From positions 1 through 64,000 of the forward strand of contig JAJIRX010000499.1 of the NCBI GenBank assembly GCA_023853785.1: DNA of 64,000 bases, in the 5' to 3' direction. The translations under genes were made by a program, and so were the position numbers. The stretch is from Psilocybe azurescens (Eukaryota > Basidiomycota > Agaricomycetes > Agaricales > Agrocybaceae). Shown piece by piece: positions 1 to 10,131 of this stretch. The notes beneath the pieces are model-generated. The model was not told the DNA's origin and made no database searches. It was given only the letters and a program-made list of their open reading frames with translations. Every line of letters starts with the position of its first letter. Positions within the stretch are counted from its first letter, which is position 1.

Positions 1-1999
1 ATGGCAAACAACAAAATGGTGCCACAAAGCCTGAAAACATTCTGTGCTTAAATAATGAACCCTTAATGTGTCTATTAGCCATACCCAGCTGTATTGAAGC
101 TGCTTTGGGGGCTCTGAAAACAAACAAATACGCACACTTTGCATGCACAGTGCACAGTGCACTATGAGCAAGTGGATCAATAACTCTGTGTCAAAGACTA
201 TTTGAATAGAACATTTCTGTCTGCAGATATTGTGGTTGGTTGACACCTTTTAATGGAAACTATGTATTGAATAAAAGAGTTAAAAGGCTGAAATAAATAC
301 CACTAAATAATTATCAAAACAGGGGGCATTGTGGACCATGGAAAAGTTAGTATGAAATGAATTATAGTTGGAACTGTTTAAATAGAGGTGCGACAAAAGA
401 TAGCACTGGGATACAATTTTACAATGGGAAAGGTCAGGGGACAGCTATTTTAAATTTTAATTGTGAAGAGTGTAATCTGTAAATTTTAAAATGATACAAT
501 GCTGCAGGTGCTGTGCATAGTAGAATATTCCAGTTCTCTATTCAAAAAGAATGTTATTACAAGTAATCTACACAATAATTGTTCAAGAGTGGGCTGGGGA
601 TATATTGTGGAAATGTATAGTAGCATGGACATAGCGCCAAAGGTGGCATGCTTTGTAGAGACATACCCAAATGTTTTTCATTAGACATAGAAAGGGTGAT
701 GTGATGAAATATTGATATTATATTTGGTATGGAGGTGTGGAGCACCAACTTAGCAAATCCCAGATGCATTGTGCTGTTTAGCTTTATGACTGACACATAG
801 CAACAGGGGATTTGTGGATGTGTGGGTGCTATTTAAATAAAGATTTGGATAGAAAAATAGCACTGAGACATGCCTTTGTAATTGAAAATAGGTGGTATGT
901 ACAGTGCTGTATAGATAGTAAAATTAATTTTTGAGAATAAAGCTGGAGTATGCTTTGCCCATGTAGTGGGTAAAATTAAAGAGAGTGTTAACTATTAGGA
1001 GTGGGAATTGACATTTGAATTTTAATGTACTATAGGATATAGATTGATGTGATTAATTTACAGGACCAAAGTGGTGGGGCTGGGAACAGCTATTTGGATT
1101 TTGAAGAAAAAAGTGCAAGTTATAAATTTAAATGGCACAGCTGCAGGTGCTGTGCATATCAAGATGTTGGTGGGTAATGAATGGGCTGCCAAGTATTATA
1201 AGTAATAGAGGCAATAATTGGCAAATAATTGGGAGTGGTGATGGGCAGGGATGTAGATTGACTGAGTACAGAGGTGAAGTTGTGGTGGATTAATTGGAGT
1301 GGGTGTAATATGGTTTTAAATTTTGGTTGGAGATTTGTGAGATTGTTAGATAGAGATAGAAATGTTCACTGTTATTGACAGTTAGTATAAAAATGTGAGT
1401 ATGGAGGTGCTACAAATGTCTATAGTGAGATAGAGAGATGGAGCAGTGATAAGATGTAGGCCTGAGGATGAAGCAGAAGTGGTGAGTGGGGTGAATGCTC
1501 TGTGATATGTTATGAAAATTTATTTTAGATTGTAATGTACTATATGGTGTAGATTGATGTGATTAAATTTTGTAGAATTAAAGTAGTGGGGTGTAGAGAC
1601 AGATATTTTGGTTGTGAAGAGAAAGAGTGTAAGCTATGAAATTTAAAATAGCTATGAGGTGAGTGATAGATAGTAAATGAGTAGTGCAGTATTGTATAAA
1701 ATATAAAGTAGAATAATGATTGATTGGGAGTGGATATGGGTGTGAATATTAAAACAGACATGGTGGCAAAGGTACTGTGGATTAGTTGGAATGGGTTTAA
1801 TATGGTTTAAAAATTTTGTTTGAGATTGTTGAAGCAAAAGAAATTTAATGGACACAGAATATAGAGTGCTGTGTATAAATATTTGTGTATTTGTTCAGTG
1901 TTATTGACTGAGTGTATATAATCTGACTATGAAGATGCTGTGTGCTTCCATAGTGGAATGGAAGAGTGCAACCCCAACAAGCTGTAGGGCAAGCTGTGA

Positions 2000-2170
2000 A
2001 GTAGGGGAGGGGTGAGCTGTGCTCATCCCCCTCCCACACATTATATTAGGGGTGTGAGCAGGGGGATGAGCAAAGCTCATCCCCCAAGAGTGACTGCTAT
2101 TATTATTATTTTCATGAGACATGGAGTGACATAAAGGGGGGATGAGCGAAGCTCATTCCCCCCCAAGATA
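2000..2170 (+). repeat. Hairpin array of unit A (three copies)
   Basis: Three near-perfect palindromes at about 2011-2033, 2059-2083 and 2136-2162, each of the form GGGGGATGAGC, a 3-4 nt loop, then GCTCATCCCCC. They are separated by AT-rich spacers containing TATTATTATT or similar. The arms vary but stay complementary (ATCCCC paired with GGGGAT, or ATTCCC with partial pairing). The same family recurs in the other three units. Helitrons normally have a single short hairpin close to the 3' end, so an array is unusual. Confidence 0.8.
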
Positions 2171-2204
2171 TAATAATTGTAATTGGTATTATTTATTTTT
2201 CAAT

Positions 2205-2328
2205 GAGGGAGGCGAGGGCGCCGACAGCGGGTCTGGGGGCGCAGCCCCAGCAAGCTGTTGACCCTGCCGTGAAGCACAGGGGGTGAGCGAGCGAATCCCC
2301 CGACGCTGAAGCGGCGGGTCATAAAGCT
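2205..2328 (+). repeat. Shared 3' terminal module, copy 1
   Basis: GC-rich block of about 125 bp found four times in the window (also about 15205, 17058 and 19505). It contains three predicted hairpins in order: CTGGGGGCGCAGCCCCAG; GGGGGTGAGC paired loosely with GAATCCCCC; and CCCGACGCT/AGCGGCGGG. It ends at CATAAAGC, about 10 bp after the last hairpin. The distance between hairpin and end fits a Helitron 3' terminus, but the end is not the canonical CTRR. The next unit begins within 1-3 bp. Confidence 0.8.
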
Positions 2329-2859
2329 TCTATAATATAAAACACAGCTGCTTCTCACGTTCTAAAAGAGGAAGTTAATTTTACCTAAGCATGACCAAGC
2401 ATTATTAAGCAGACTGCTGTGTTTTGGGGCCGGTGATGCGGGGCCCTTTGAAACAAACAACCAGAGGCTGATGGCAAACAACAAAGTTGGTGCCATGAAT
2501 TAACCATGAGGTTCCCGCGCAACAACACTGCTTTGCATCCCACACAGTCTAAAAAAAATATTCTGTGCCAACATTCCTGGGAATAACCTACCCTCAAAGC
2601 ATACATTAGCCATATCCAGCTATATTGAAGCAGTTCTGGGTGGTTATTGGCTTTGGTGAGTGTTCTACAGTGACATCTTTGGCTCAGTGCAAGTTTTAAA
2701 ACCCATCCAGACTCCTGACTATTCTGATCTGCTTCGCTTTTTCTGTCTTTTTTGGGTGAGTAAAGCCTACATATCTCAGTCTAACTGTTCTAACTTTTAT
2801 GAAGTGTATTTTTGTCTTCCTTTGGTGAGTAATAAGTTTAATACCCATCCTGACTGACC
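2329..2859 (+). other. 5' leader of the coding Helitron
   Basis: Positions 2329-2640 are homologous to the starts of units B (15339) and C (17180). From about 2640 the sequence is unique to the coding unit and carries splice-donor-like GTGAGT words near 2656, 2755 and 2825. The last donor (2825) pairs with an acceptor TTTTACAG at 9295-9302 once the inserted retrotransposon is removed, giving an intron of about 50 nt. No convincing start codon or conserved peptide was seen here, so I treat it as untranslated leader or as a short exon of unknown content. Confidence 0.5.
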
Positions 2860-2864
2860 TTTCT
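2860..2864. other. Target-site duplication, left copy (TTTCT)
   Basis: TTTCT immediately precedes the LTR start TGTTATG and is repeated at 9287-9291 just after the LTR end CGTAACA. A 5-bp duplication is the expected signature of Ty3/Gypsy integrase. Confidence 0.93.
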
Positions 2865-3355
2865 TGTTATGACAAGTCTTTTTCTTTTCCCTTTCTCTTT
2901 TCTTTTTCTTTTTCTTTTCTTTTTCTTTTCCTTTTCTTTGTCATCCTTCACATCATTGATACAGCATCATCTGCTCTGATGAACTTTTGTTTTCTATCAT
3001 TCTATGAAACTCCATCATATCTCTGATGGACTTTCACTTCCATCTTTTATGATACATCTTTCGATGAACGTTTGATCTGTTTCCTTTCACTTCCATCTTT
3101 TATGATACATCTTTCGATGAACGATTGATCTGTTTCCTCTATTCTTATATACATCTGCTGATGAACATTCAAACTTGTTTCAACTTGCTGTACAGTTCAT
3201 AGTATTTATACCAGGAAGGATCCATTGTATTCTTTAGCTAGTTCTTGAGAATCCAACCTGCTTAAACCTGCTCTACTCTGAACTTGAACTTGTTCTTGTA
3301 AACGATTGGTGGTTAGATTACGCACACTGCGTGACTCTAACTTGAGATCGTAACA
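2865..3355 (+). repeat. 5' LTR of chromovirus
   Basis: 491 bp, TGTTATGAC...GATCGTAACA. Begins with a polypyrimidine stretch of repeated CTTTT words (about 2876-2940). It contains a direct repeat of about 60 bp (starts near 3027 and 3087, sharing CACTTCCATCTTTTATGATA) whose copies differ at one base. TATTTATACC at about 3200 is a plausible TATA-like element. Matches 8797-9286. Confidence 0.95.
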
Positions 3356-3425
3356 AAAGAACTAGCTTCTCACTCTACCATACTGCTTCGTCCACAAGCG
3401 GTATCGGGAGCTTGAACCAGACACC

Positions 3426-4534
3426 ATGACATCTCAACGCTGAACCTTCTCCGCAAACTACGACACCGACGACAGTGGTGAACGAACGCCTACATCAGAC
3501 GCTCAACCCACTACCCGAACCCCAGGACTATTGTCTGGAGAAGAATACTTCACCGACGCCTCTGAACCCTCTGAAATCTCTGAACCAAACGTAAACACAA
3601 ATGGTTGACCAACAAATGATCGACGCCCGAAGACAAGGGAACTCTCTCTTAGCAAACCTACACCCTTCAACGGTGAACGGTTTAAGAGCAAGAAATTCCT
3701 TCAAGAATGTATCCTCTATATGGGGATCAACAAGGACACCTACGACACCGGAACCAAAATGGATCGCATTCATTCTCTCTTACATGCAAGAAGGGAATGC
3801 GGTCATTTGGAAACAACAATTCATCCAGAACAAATTGAACCTTGACACGGGGGATATCGACTTACCGACTTACAGGGAATTTATCAACGAATTCCAGAAG
3901 GCCTTCAAGCCAGAAGAAGAAGACATTGATGCATTGGACAAATTAAAAATACTTCGACAAAAGAACCTGACCGCCGAACAACTAGTAACAAAGTTCAAAC
4001 TACTGGTTGGAGAGGCAGGGATGTCTAATGACTCCAACACGGCAAACAAACTCTTGATAGAAATGTTCAAGATGGCGCTAAACCCGGCGCTAGTACAGAA
4101 AAATCATCATGTCTGAAAAGAAGCCCACAAAAATCGGAAGAATGGTACGACAAAGCCATGACCTTTGACAGGAGCTATCGACTCGCTATGGCGATTAAAG
4201 GCCCATCTCAATCAAACGCACAATTCATTCCCAGAGCCATGCCAAAGAAGGACCCTTTTGCAATGGACGTTGACGTCATGACCACTGAAGAACGAGCAAG
4301 CCTCATGAAAAAGGGGGCTTGTTTTAGATGCAAACAAGCAGGACATCTCGCAGTAGATTGCCCTCAGAAGAAGAAAAACAATAACCCATTCATGTCAAGG
4401 AGTTGCCGAAGAAAAAATGGACACCCAAGGACCTTCATGCCCATATCCGGGAGTTGAACATGGAGGAAAGAGAGGAACTGGCGAGTTTGGCGATGGGAAA
4501 CCAGGAGGAGGATAACAACACTGAGGATTTTTAA
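3426..4534 (+). pseudogene. gag: gag of the chromovirus (frameshifted)
   Basis: The reading path starts near ATG 3426 and passes through an acidic, Ser/Thr/Pro-rich N-terminus (3441-3600), a capsid-like helical region (3740-4100, containing AFILSYMQEGNA and EFINEFQKAF), and one CCHC zinc knuckle (C-x2-C-x4-H-x4-C, CFRCKQAGHLAVDC, about 4321-4362). It ends with an acidic tail at the stop 4532-4534. At least four frame changes are needed (about 3440, 3600-3740, 4110 and 4385). Gag packages element RNA into virus-like particles; the zinc knuckle binds nucleic acid. Called a pseudogene because the frame is not open as given; several breaks fall in short base runs and may be base-calling errors. 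Confidence 0.85.
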
Positions 4535-4590
4535 AACGGAGAACCGAATCGACGCCGGTCTCTCCACGATTAGGCATCTATTCTGTATTT

Positions 4591-7500
4591 ATGGCTATGC
4601 TCGAGAATAAATCTATGCATTTACCGATTTCATTCTCTGCCATAAAAAATGGAAAGCCACAAATCGTCGTAAACCTCAGGTCTAATTGACTCTGGAGCTG
4701 GTGGAAAATTCATCGACCAAAACTATGCTAGGAAGCTAGGACTCGAACAAAAACCCTTGAAGAGAAGCCTCACGGTTTACAATGTGGATGGAACTCTCAA
4801 CAAGAAAGGAACAATCTCTACCTTTGTAGAACTCAATCTTACCATCGGGAACAGAACGAATAAGGAAATTCTGTTTGTCTCCGGGCTGGGACGACAAAAG
4901 ATTATTCTAGGACTACCTTGGCTTCAGAAACGAAACCCAGATATCGATTGGGAAACTGGAAGAGTTAAATGGAGAGTTTCCAAATCCATCCGCTCTACCA
5001 CTATGGAAGAAGAACTGGAAGAAACTGAACTGATCATGGACACCACGGACGCCCCCACTCCGAGGGACTTCAACGCTTTGGTAATAGATTTTATCGAAGC
5101 AAAAGACTCTGAAGAAATAGATCAGGCATGGATCAATGCGAAAACTACGGCTTCACAAACTCTGGCAATGGAACATAAAAACAGGACACCTGCTAAACCA
5201 TTGGAAGAACTTATTCCCCCGGACCTCCACGACTACCTTGGACTTTTCGACAAAAAGGCAGCTGATCGATTTCCTATCTCAAGACCCTGGGACCACAAAA
5301 TTGAACTGAAGCCTGGGTTCAAACCAAAACCATGCAAGGTCTATAGCCTCACCCCCGGAAGAACAAATTGAACAAGACAAATTTCTCAAAGAAATGCTGG
5401 ACAAGAGATATATTGTCAAATCAGAATCGGACATCGCATCGCCTTTTTTTCTTTGTAGCCAAGAAAGACGGAAAACCGCGACCTTGTCAAGACTATCGAT
5501 ACCTGAACGAATGGACAGTAAAGAATGCCTACCCTTTGCAACGGATCCCCGATCTACTGGACAAACTCAAAGGAGCTAAATTCTTTACCAAATTGGATGT
5601 CAGACAAGGGTATAACAATGTTCGCATTCGAAAGGAAGATCAACGGAAAGCCGCCTTCAAAACAAATCGAGGACTCTTTGAACCCACGGTTATGTTCTTT
5701 GGATTATGCAATTCCCCGGCCACTTTTCAATCCATGATGGATTCGCTGTTCAAGGCTAAATCTCTGAAGGGTTTGTGATCATCTACATGGACGACATCCT
5801 AATCTTTGCCAAAAATCAAGAAGATTTGGCAAGATACGAACGAATTGTCCTGCAAAGGCTAAAGGATAACGACCTATACCTCAAACCAGAAAAATGTGTC
5901 TTCAGACAACGAAAAGTCGAATACCTGGGAATGATAATTGAAGAAGGGAAAATCTCCATGGACCAATCGAAACTTAAAGGAATCCGAGACTGGCCTGCAC
6001 CCGCTACAGTAAAGCAAGTCAGGGGGATTCCTGGGATTTGGAAATTTCTACCGAAAATTCATCAGGAAATTCTCTACAGTGGCACAACCCCTGAACGATC
6101 TCTTAAAGAAGGACAAGAAATTTGAATGGACGGACGCAGCTCAACGAGCATTCGACGAACTAAAACGACGATTCACGGAAGAACCAGTTCTCTCTATGCC
6201 AGACCCAAGCAAACCATTTCAAATCGAATGTGACGCCTCTAAATATGCATCTGGAGCCGTTCTGACTCAACTCGATGGTAACGGCGAAAGACACCCATGC
6301 GCATTCATTTCAAAACCTTCTCCGCGAATGGAAAGGAATTACGAAATCTACGATCGGGAACTCCTGGCAATTGTACGAGCATTACAGGAATGGAGACATT
6401 ACATTCAAGGATCCGAACATACAACGATTATTCATTCTGATCACAAAAACCTGACCTATTTCAGAAGCCCAAGAAATCTGAACAGACGGCAAGCTCGATG
6501 GTCATTATTCCTATCCGAATTCGATCTGAAACTGATCCACATGCCTGGGACGTAAAATGATTCAATCTGATGCCTTATCCAGAAGACCAGATTTCATACC
6601 GGACGAAGACCACAATAACGAAGATGTGACTCTATTACCAGAGGAACTCTTTGTCAATCTAATCGACACTGAACTACAACAGAAAATCATTGATTCAGAA
6701 GAATTCGACACGGATATTGCAGAAATCTTGAAAGCTCTACTACAAGGGGGACCACCGAATTTACGAACAGATCTCGACGACTGGAGAACAGAAGAATTCA
6801 ATGGGAAAAACGCCATTTTTTATAAAGACAAGACGTATATACCGAAGAACCAAAATCTACGACAACAGGTGGTAAAATCCTTTCACAATCTACCATCGGC
6901 AGGACACCCAGGAGAACTTGAAACTTACAACGCAGTAAAGACACATTACTGGTGGCCAGGGCTACGATCCTTCGTTAAACAATACGTCAAAGGCTGCGGG
7001 ATCTGTCAACAATTCAAAATTAACAGGAACCCCTCTCACCCGTCCTTCATGCCAGTAGCCGGACCAACTTCTACACGACCATTTGCAAACTGTTCGATGG
7101 ACTTTCTAACCGACTTACCACCAGTTAAGAACAGCGCGGGACAGATTGTGGATGCGATTATGGTCGTGGTAGACCATGGGCTTACTAAGGGGTGATTTTA
7201 ATACCTTGCCGAAAAAAGGGAAACCGGGAGAGGCACTCGACGCAGAAGGAGCAGCTCAACTCTTACTCGACAATCTTTTCAAACGATTCGGACTCCCAGA
7301 CAGTATCATCTCCGACCGAGATCCCCTATTCACCGCAAAAGTCTTTCAAGAACTCATGAAACTCTTGGGAATCAAGTCAAAATTAACTACGGCTTATCAT
7401 CCCGATAGGAGACGGAACCACTGAACGATTCAATCAAGAAATAGAAGCCTATCTATCCATCTACTGCTCGTCACACCCAACCGACTGGAACAAGTCAGTT

Positions 7501-8181
7501 GGAACGTTGGAATTCACGCACAACAACAGGAAACACTCCGAAAGAGCCAAGACCCCGTTCGAACTCACCTTAGGTTCATCTCCAATAGCCATTCCACTTG
7601 CATTCGAGAACACCAAGGCCCCATCAGTGGAGGAAAAGTCAAACATCTCCTAAAAGATCGAGAAGAAGCGCTAGCTGCCCACGAACTTGCAAGACAAAGA
7701 ATAGCTGAACGACGAAAATCGAACTTCAAACCATTCGAGAAAGGAACGAAAGTTTGGCTAGACTCCCGCGAACATCTCCACGAGGTATCATTCAAAGATG
7801 AAACCGAAACGAGAAGGCCCGCTCACAATCACAGAAGTCTTGGGACCTCTCACGTACAGACTCAAAATACCCAAGATATGGAAGATCCATGATGTTTTCC
7901 ACGCCACTCTACTCATGCCATATAACGAGACAGAAACATATGGACCGAACTTTCCTAGACCACCACCCGAGATCAAAAATCAGGAAGAACACTGGGAAGT
8001 CGGGAAACTATTCTGAATCACAGAAAGACAGGACGAAAACCCAAGAAAGGAAAGCGAAAATATCAGTATCTTATCAAATGGACCGGATTCCCTATCTCCG
8101 AAGCAACGTGGGGAAAAAGATGACGCGTTCGACAACGACAGCGAGATTCTTCGAGAATATCATCAATTACACAAACTCTGA
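4591..8181 (+). pseudogene. pol: pol of the chromovirus: protease-RT-RNase H-integrase-chromodomain
   Basis: Domains in order: retropepsin with LIDSGAGG (4682-4705); reverse transcriptase with [12 protein letters not shown] and catalytic YMDD (about 5784-5795); RNase H-like region with [21 protein letters not shown] and SDHKNL (6230-6450); integrase zinc finger H-x-H/CGIC (6885-7010), then the core with SMDFL and SDRDPLF; and a C-terminal chromodomain with YLIKWTGFP and ATW (8060-8115), ending at the stop 8179-8181. The chromodomain marks it as a chromovirus, a group that targets particular chromatin. About eight frame breaks are visible, e.g. 7 T instead of 6 at 5444-5450, 5 G instead of 4 near 6026, 4 G instead of 5 near 7190, and an extra T at 6553. 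Conservation on both sides of each break is good, so decay is minimal or only apparent. Confidence 0.92.
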
Positions 8182-8520
8182 CCATCCTGATGCCTCGCCT
8201 CCTCCCGACGTATCGCCTCTTCTTTCACTCCCCGAAACTCCCAAACAAACCAACTCGAAACCCCAATCTTTGATACCCCTTTGGCCGATCAGACTGTGGA
8301 AGAGCTTGAGACGCTGCGAAAAGAAATTCTCACCGCATACAAAGAAACGATTGATCAGAAGGAGATGGCAAAACAAAACTACCGCCCAGCCGCTGCTAAA
8401 TCTGCCCACTACCAAGCCAGATCTCTACGCCTCAAGTTAAATCTGGTCGAACGAGAACTCCATCGACGCCTTCCACTGATCGCCAAAGTAGTTAAAAAGG
8501 CCAAGTCGTTCTACCTCTAA
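8182..8520 (+). CDS. Short ORF of unknown function downstream of pol (chromovirus 3' region)
   Basis: After the pol stop, a Ser/Pro-rich stretch (8186-8278) leads, after a probable frame change, into an 80-residue charged helical segment (about 8269-8520) with VEELETLRKEI and a lysine-rich C-terminus, ending in TAA at 8518-8520. No ATG opens this frame, so it would need a frame correction or readthrough. The helical segment has coiled-coil-like spacing. I do not recognise it. Typical chromoviruses end shortly after the chromodomain, so extra coding-looking sequence here is worth comparing with related elements. Confidence 0.4.
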
Positions 8521-8552
8521 ACCATACCTCCAACTACCAAAGCAACGCGAAC

Positions 8553-8777
8553 ATGTCTTTCATCGATACCCCTGCCGCTTCTTCCTCTTCTACCCCTGCC
8601 AACTCACATCTACAAGGCAAACGACCTGCCGTTGCCTCGTTACGCCTCAAACACTTTCAACATTTGAAGCCCTAGACCTCTTCACCGACAACGCCGGAAT
8701 CGCAAACACCACAGGCGAACCATACAGAAACTAATGAACTCGTACAAGTATTAGACTTCACTCCTTCTGAGGCATAA
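8553..8777 (+). CDS. Second short ORF in chromovirus 3' region (frameshifted)
   Basis: ATG 8553 opens a Ser/Thr/Pro/Ala-rich peptide (MSFIDTPAASSSS...) that reaches a stop at 8673-8675. In another frame the reading continues with a Thr/Pro/Glu-rich stretch ending ...VLDFTPSEA at the stop 8775-8777, so one frame break near 8670 is likely. The start motif F-DTP resembles the FDTPLA words at 8269-8284, hinting at a duplicated short module. Function unknown; it could simply be non-coding. Confidence 0.3.
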
Positions 8778-8796
8778 GGAGTGTAGTACGGGGTAA

Positions 8797-9286
8797 TGTT
8801 ATGACAAGTCTTTTTTCTTTTCCCTTTCTCTTTTCTTTTTCTTTTTCTTTTCTTTTCTTTTCCTTTTCTTTGTCATCCTTCACATCATTGATACAGCATC
8901 ATCTGCTCTGATGAACTTTGTTTTCTATCATTCTATGAAACTCCATCATATCTCTGATGGACTTTCACTTCCATCTTTTATGATACATCTTTCGATGAAC
9001 GTTTGATCTGTTTCCTTTCACTTCCATCTTTTATGATACATCTTTCGATGAACGATTGATCTGTTTCCTCTATTCTTATATACATCTGCTGATGAACATT
9101 CAAACTTGTTTCAACTTGCTGTACAGTTCATAGTATTTATACCAGGAAGGATCCATTGTATTCTTTAGCTAGTTCTTGAGAATCCAACCTGCTTAAACCT
9201 GCTCTACTCTGAACTTGAACTTGTTCTTGTAAACGATTGGTGGTTAGATTACGCACACTGCGTGACTCTAACTTGAGATCGTAACA
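8797..9286 (+). repeat. 3' LTR of chromovirus
   Basis: 490 bp, TGTTATGAC...GATCGTAACA, identical by eye to the 5' LTR except for length differences of one T in three T runs (near 8812, 8850 and 8919). It is preceded by GTACGGGGTAA, a short and imperfect polypurine tract. Followed by TTTCT (9287-9291), the right copy of the target duplication. Confidence 0.95.
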
Positions 9287-9738
9287 TTTCTCATCTTTTA
9301 CAGATCTCTGCTTCTTCTTCTTTCTGTGTTTGGATTTGGTGGTGGTGGTGATTGTGCCATCTGCTGTAGCAGTGCATCTGGCTATTATTGGAAAACTGAA
9401 GACCAAGGTGACACCCAGTAAAGTCCTACTTCCCTGGCTGCCTTTTTACAAGGTGTCTGCCAGTTGCTTTTGGACCTCTTTCTGGATACAGTTTGCAGGG
9501 AGATTGGCTGGCGAGTCTGTGGACTATAGTTGCCTCCCCTTCCTTTGGGATTGAATCTCCATTATCAACTGCAGCTGTTACCACCGATTTCGCTTTTTTC
9601 CACTATATCAGATAGCACTGCTGGACCAGAAAGGCTGATCCTTCCTATATTCACCATACAAGTAAAACTACTGAATTATGTATGTTTCCTTTAATATTAA
9701 TTAATTTAGAGGGCAAACTAATCAATATTTGTATATAG
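9287..9738 (+). other. Helitron leader after the retrotransposon, with two introns
   Basis: Resumes the Helitron sequence. The acceptor TTTTACAG at 9295-9302 closes the intron whose donor lies at 2825, upstream of the inserted element. A second intron, 9680-9738 (GTATGT...TATATAG), precedes the first clear coding exon. The intervening 9303-9679 contains a frame with a Cys-rich start (near CAICC) followed by a longer open stretch to about 9608, but I recognise no domain; it may be the N-terminal exon of the Helitron protein or untranslated. Confidence 0.5.
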
Positions 9739-10083
9739 GCCTGAAACTCCTCCAAATACCCCACGACGTGTTCGTATTGCTGCACAGCAATCTGAGCGTG
9801 ATGCCCGTGTTCTTGAGAGTCCTCAAGCCCGCCGTACTCCACATCATAATTATAGACCTCATATTGAACCACTACACTTTGGAATTCCTCCTATTCCTAC
9901 TCTTTCTATTGCTGATCCTGTTGATCCTGCTCCTGCTCCTGCTATTGCTGCTCCAGCTGTTGCTGCTCCTGCTCCAGCTGCTCCAGCTGCTCTTCCCCAG
10001 TCTGTTATATTTAATGGAATTCAGTATAATAATTTACCTGCAAATCTGGCTCAGCTTTTGGCTGCTATTCCTGCTCCTGTTTT

Positions 10084-10131
<48 letters not shown>

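Larger units (their letters stand above)
1..2328 (+). mobile_element. Non-autonomous Helitron-like unit A (5' end outside window)
   Basis: AT-rich non-coding DNA that aligns base for base with 17323-19631 (unit C), with few substitutions. The window opens about 143 bp inside the unit. It ends in the shared GC-rich 3' module and is followed directly by the 5' start of the next unit (TC at 2329-2330). Compared with unit C it lacks a 24-bp stretch near 1650 and carries an extra hairpin repeat at about 2025-2085. No reading frame longer than about 80 codons is present and none resembles a protein. Inside it, degenerate direct repeats recur near 500, 1140 and 1650, marked by the words GCTGCAGGTGCTGTGCAT and TAGATTGATGTGATTAA. 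I infer mobilisation in trans by the coding unit, because both ends are shared with it. Confidence 0.75.
2865..9286 (+). mobile_element. Ty3/Gypsy chromovirus LTR retrotransposon, full length
   Basis: Complete 6.4-kb element with two LTRs (TG...CA ends), a 5-bp target duplication, gag with a CCHC zinc knuckle, pol in the Gypsy order (protease, reverse transcriptase, RNase H, integrase, chromodomain), and about 600 bp of extra sequence with short reading frames before the 3' LTR. The LTRs differ only by about three single-base indels in T runs, so the insertion is young. The internal region is nevertheless split by roughly ten frame breaks, most in homopolymers. The element sits inside a Helitron intron. 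No canonical tRNA primer-binding site abuts the 5' LTR; a GGTATC-containing stretch resembling initiator-Met PBS sequences lies 40 bp further in, at about 3399. Confidence 0.95.

Noticed and set aside
499..2122. Short open frames of 60-80 codons on both strands of unit A (and their copies in unit C)
   Set aside because: They are low-complexity or AT-driven, shift or break between the near-identical units A and C, and show no domain or splice structure.
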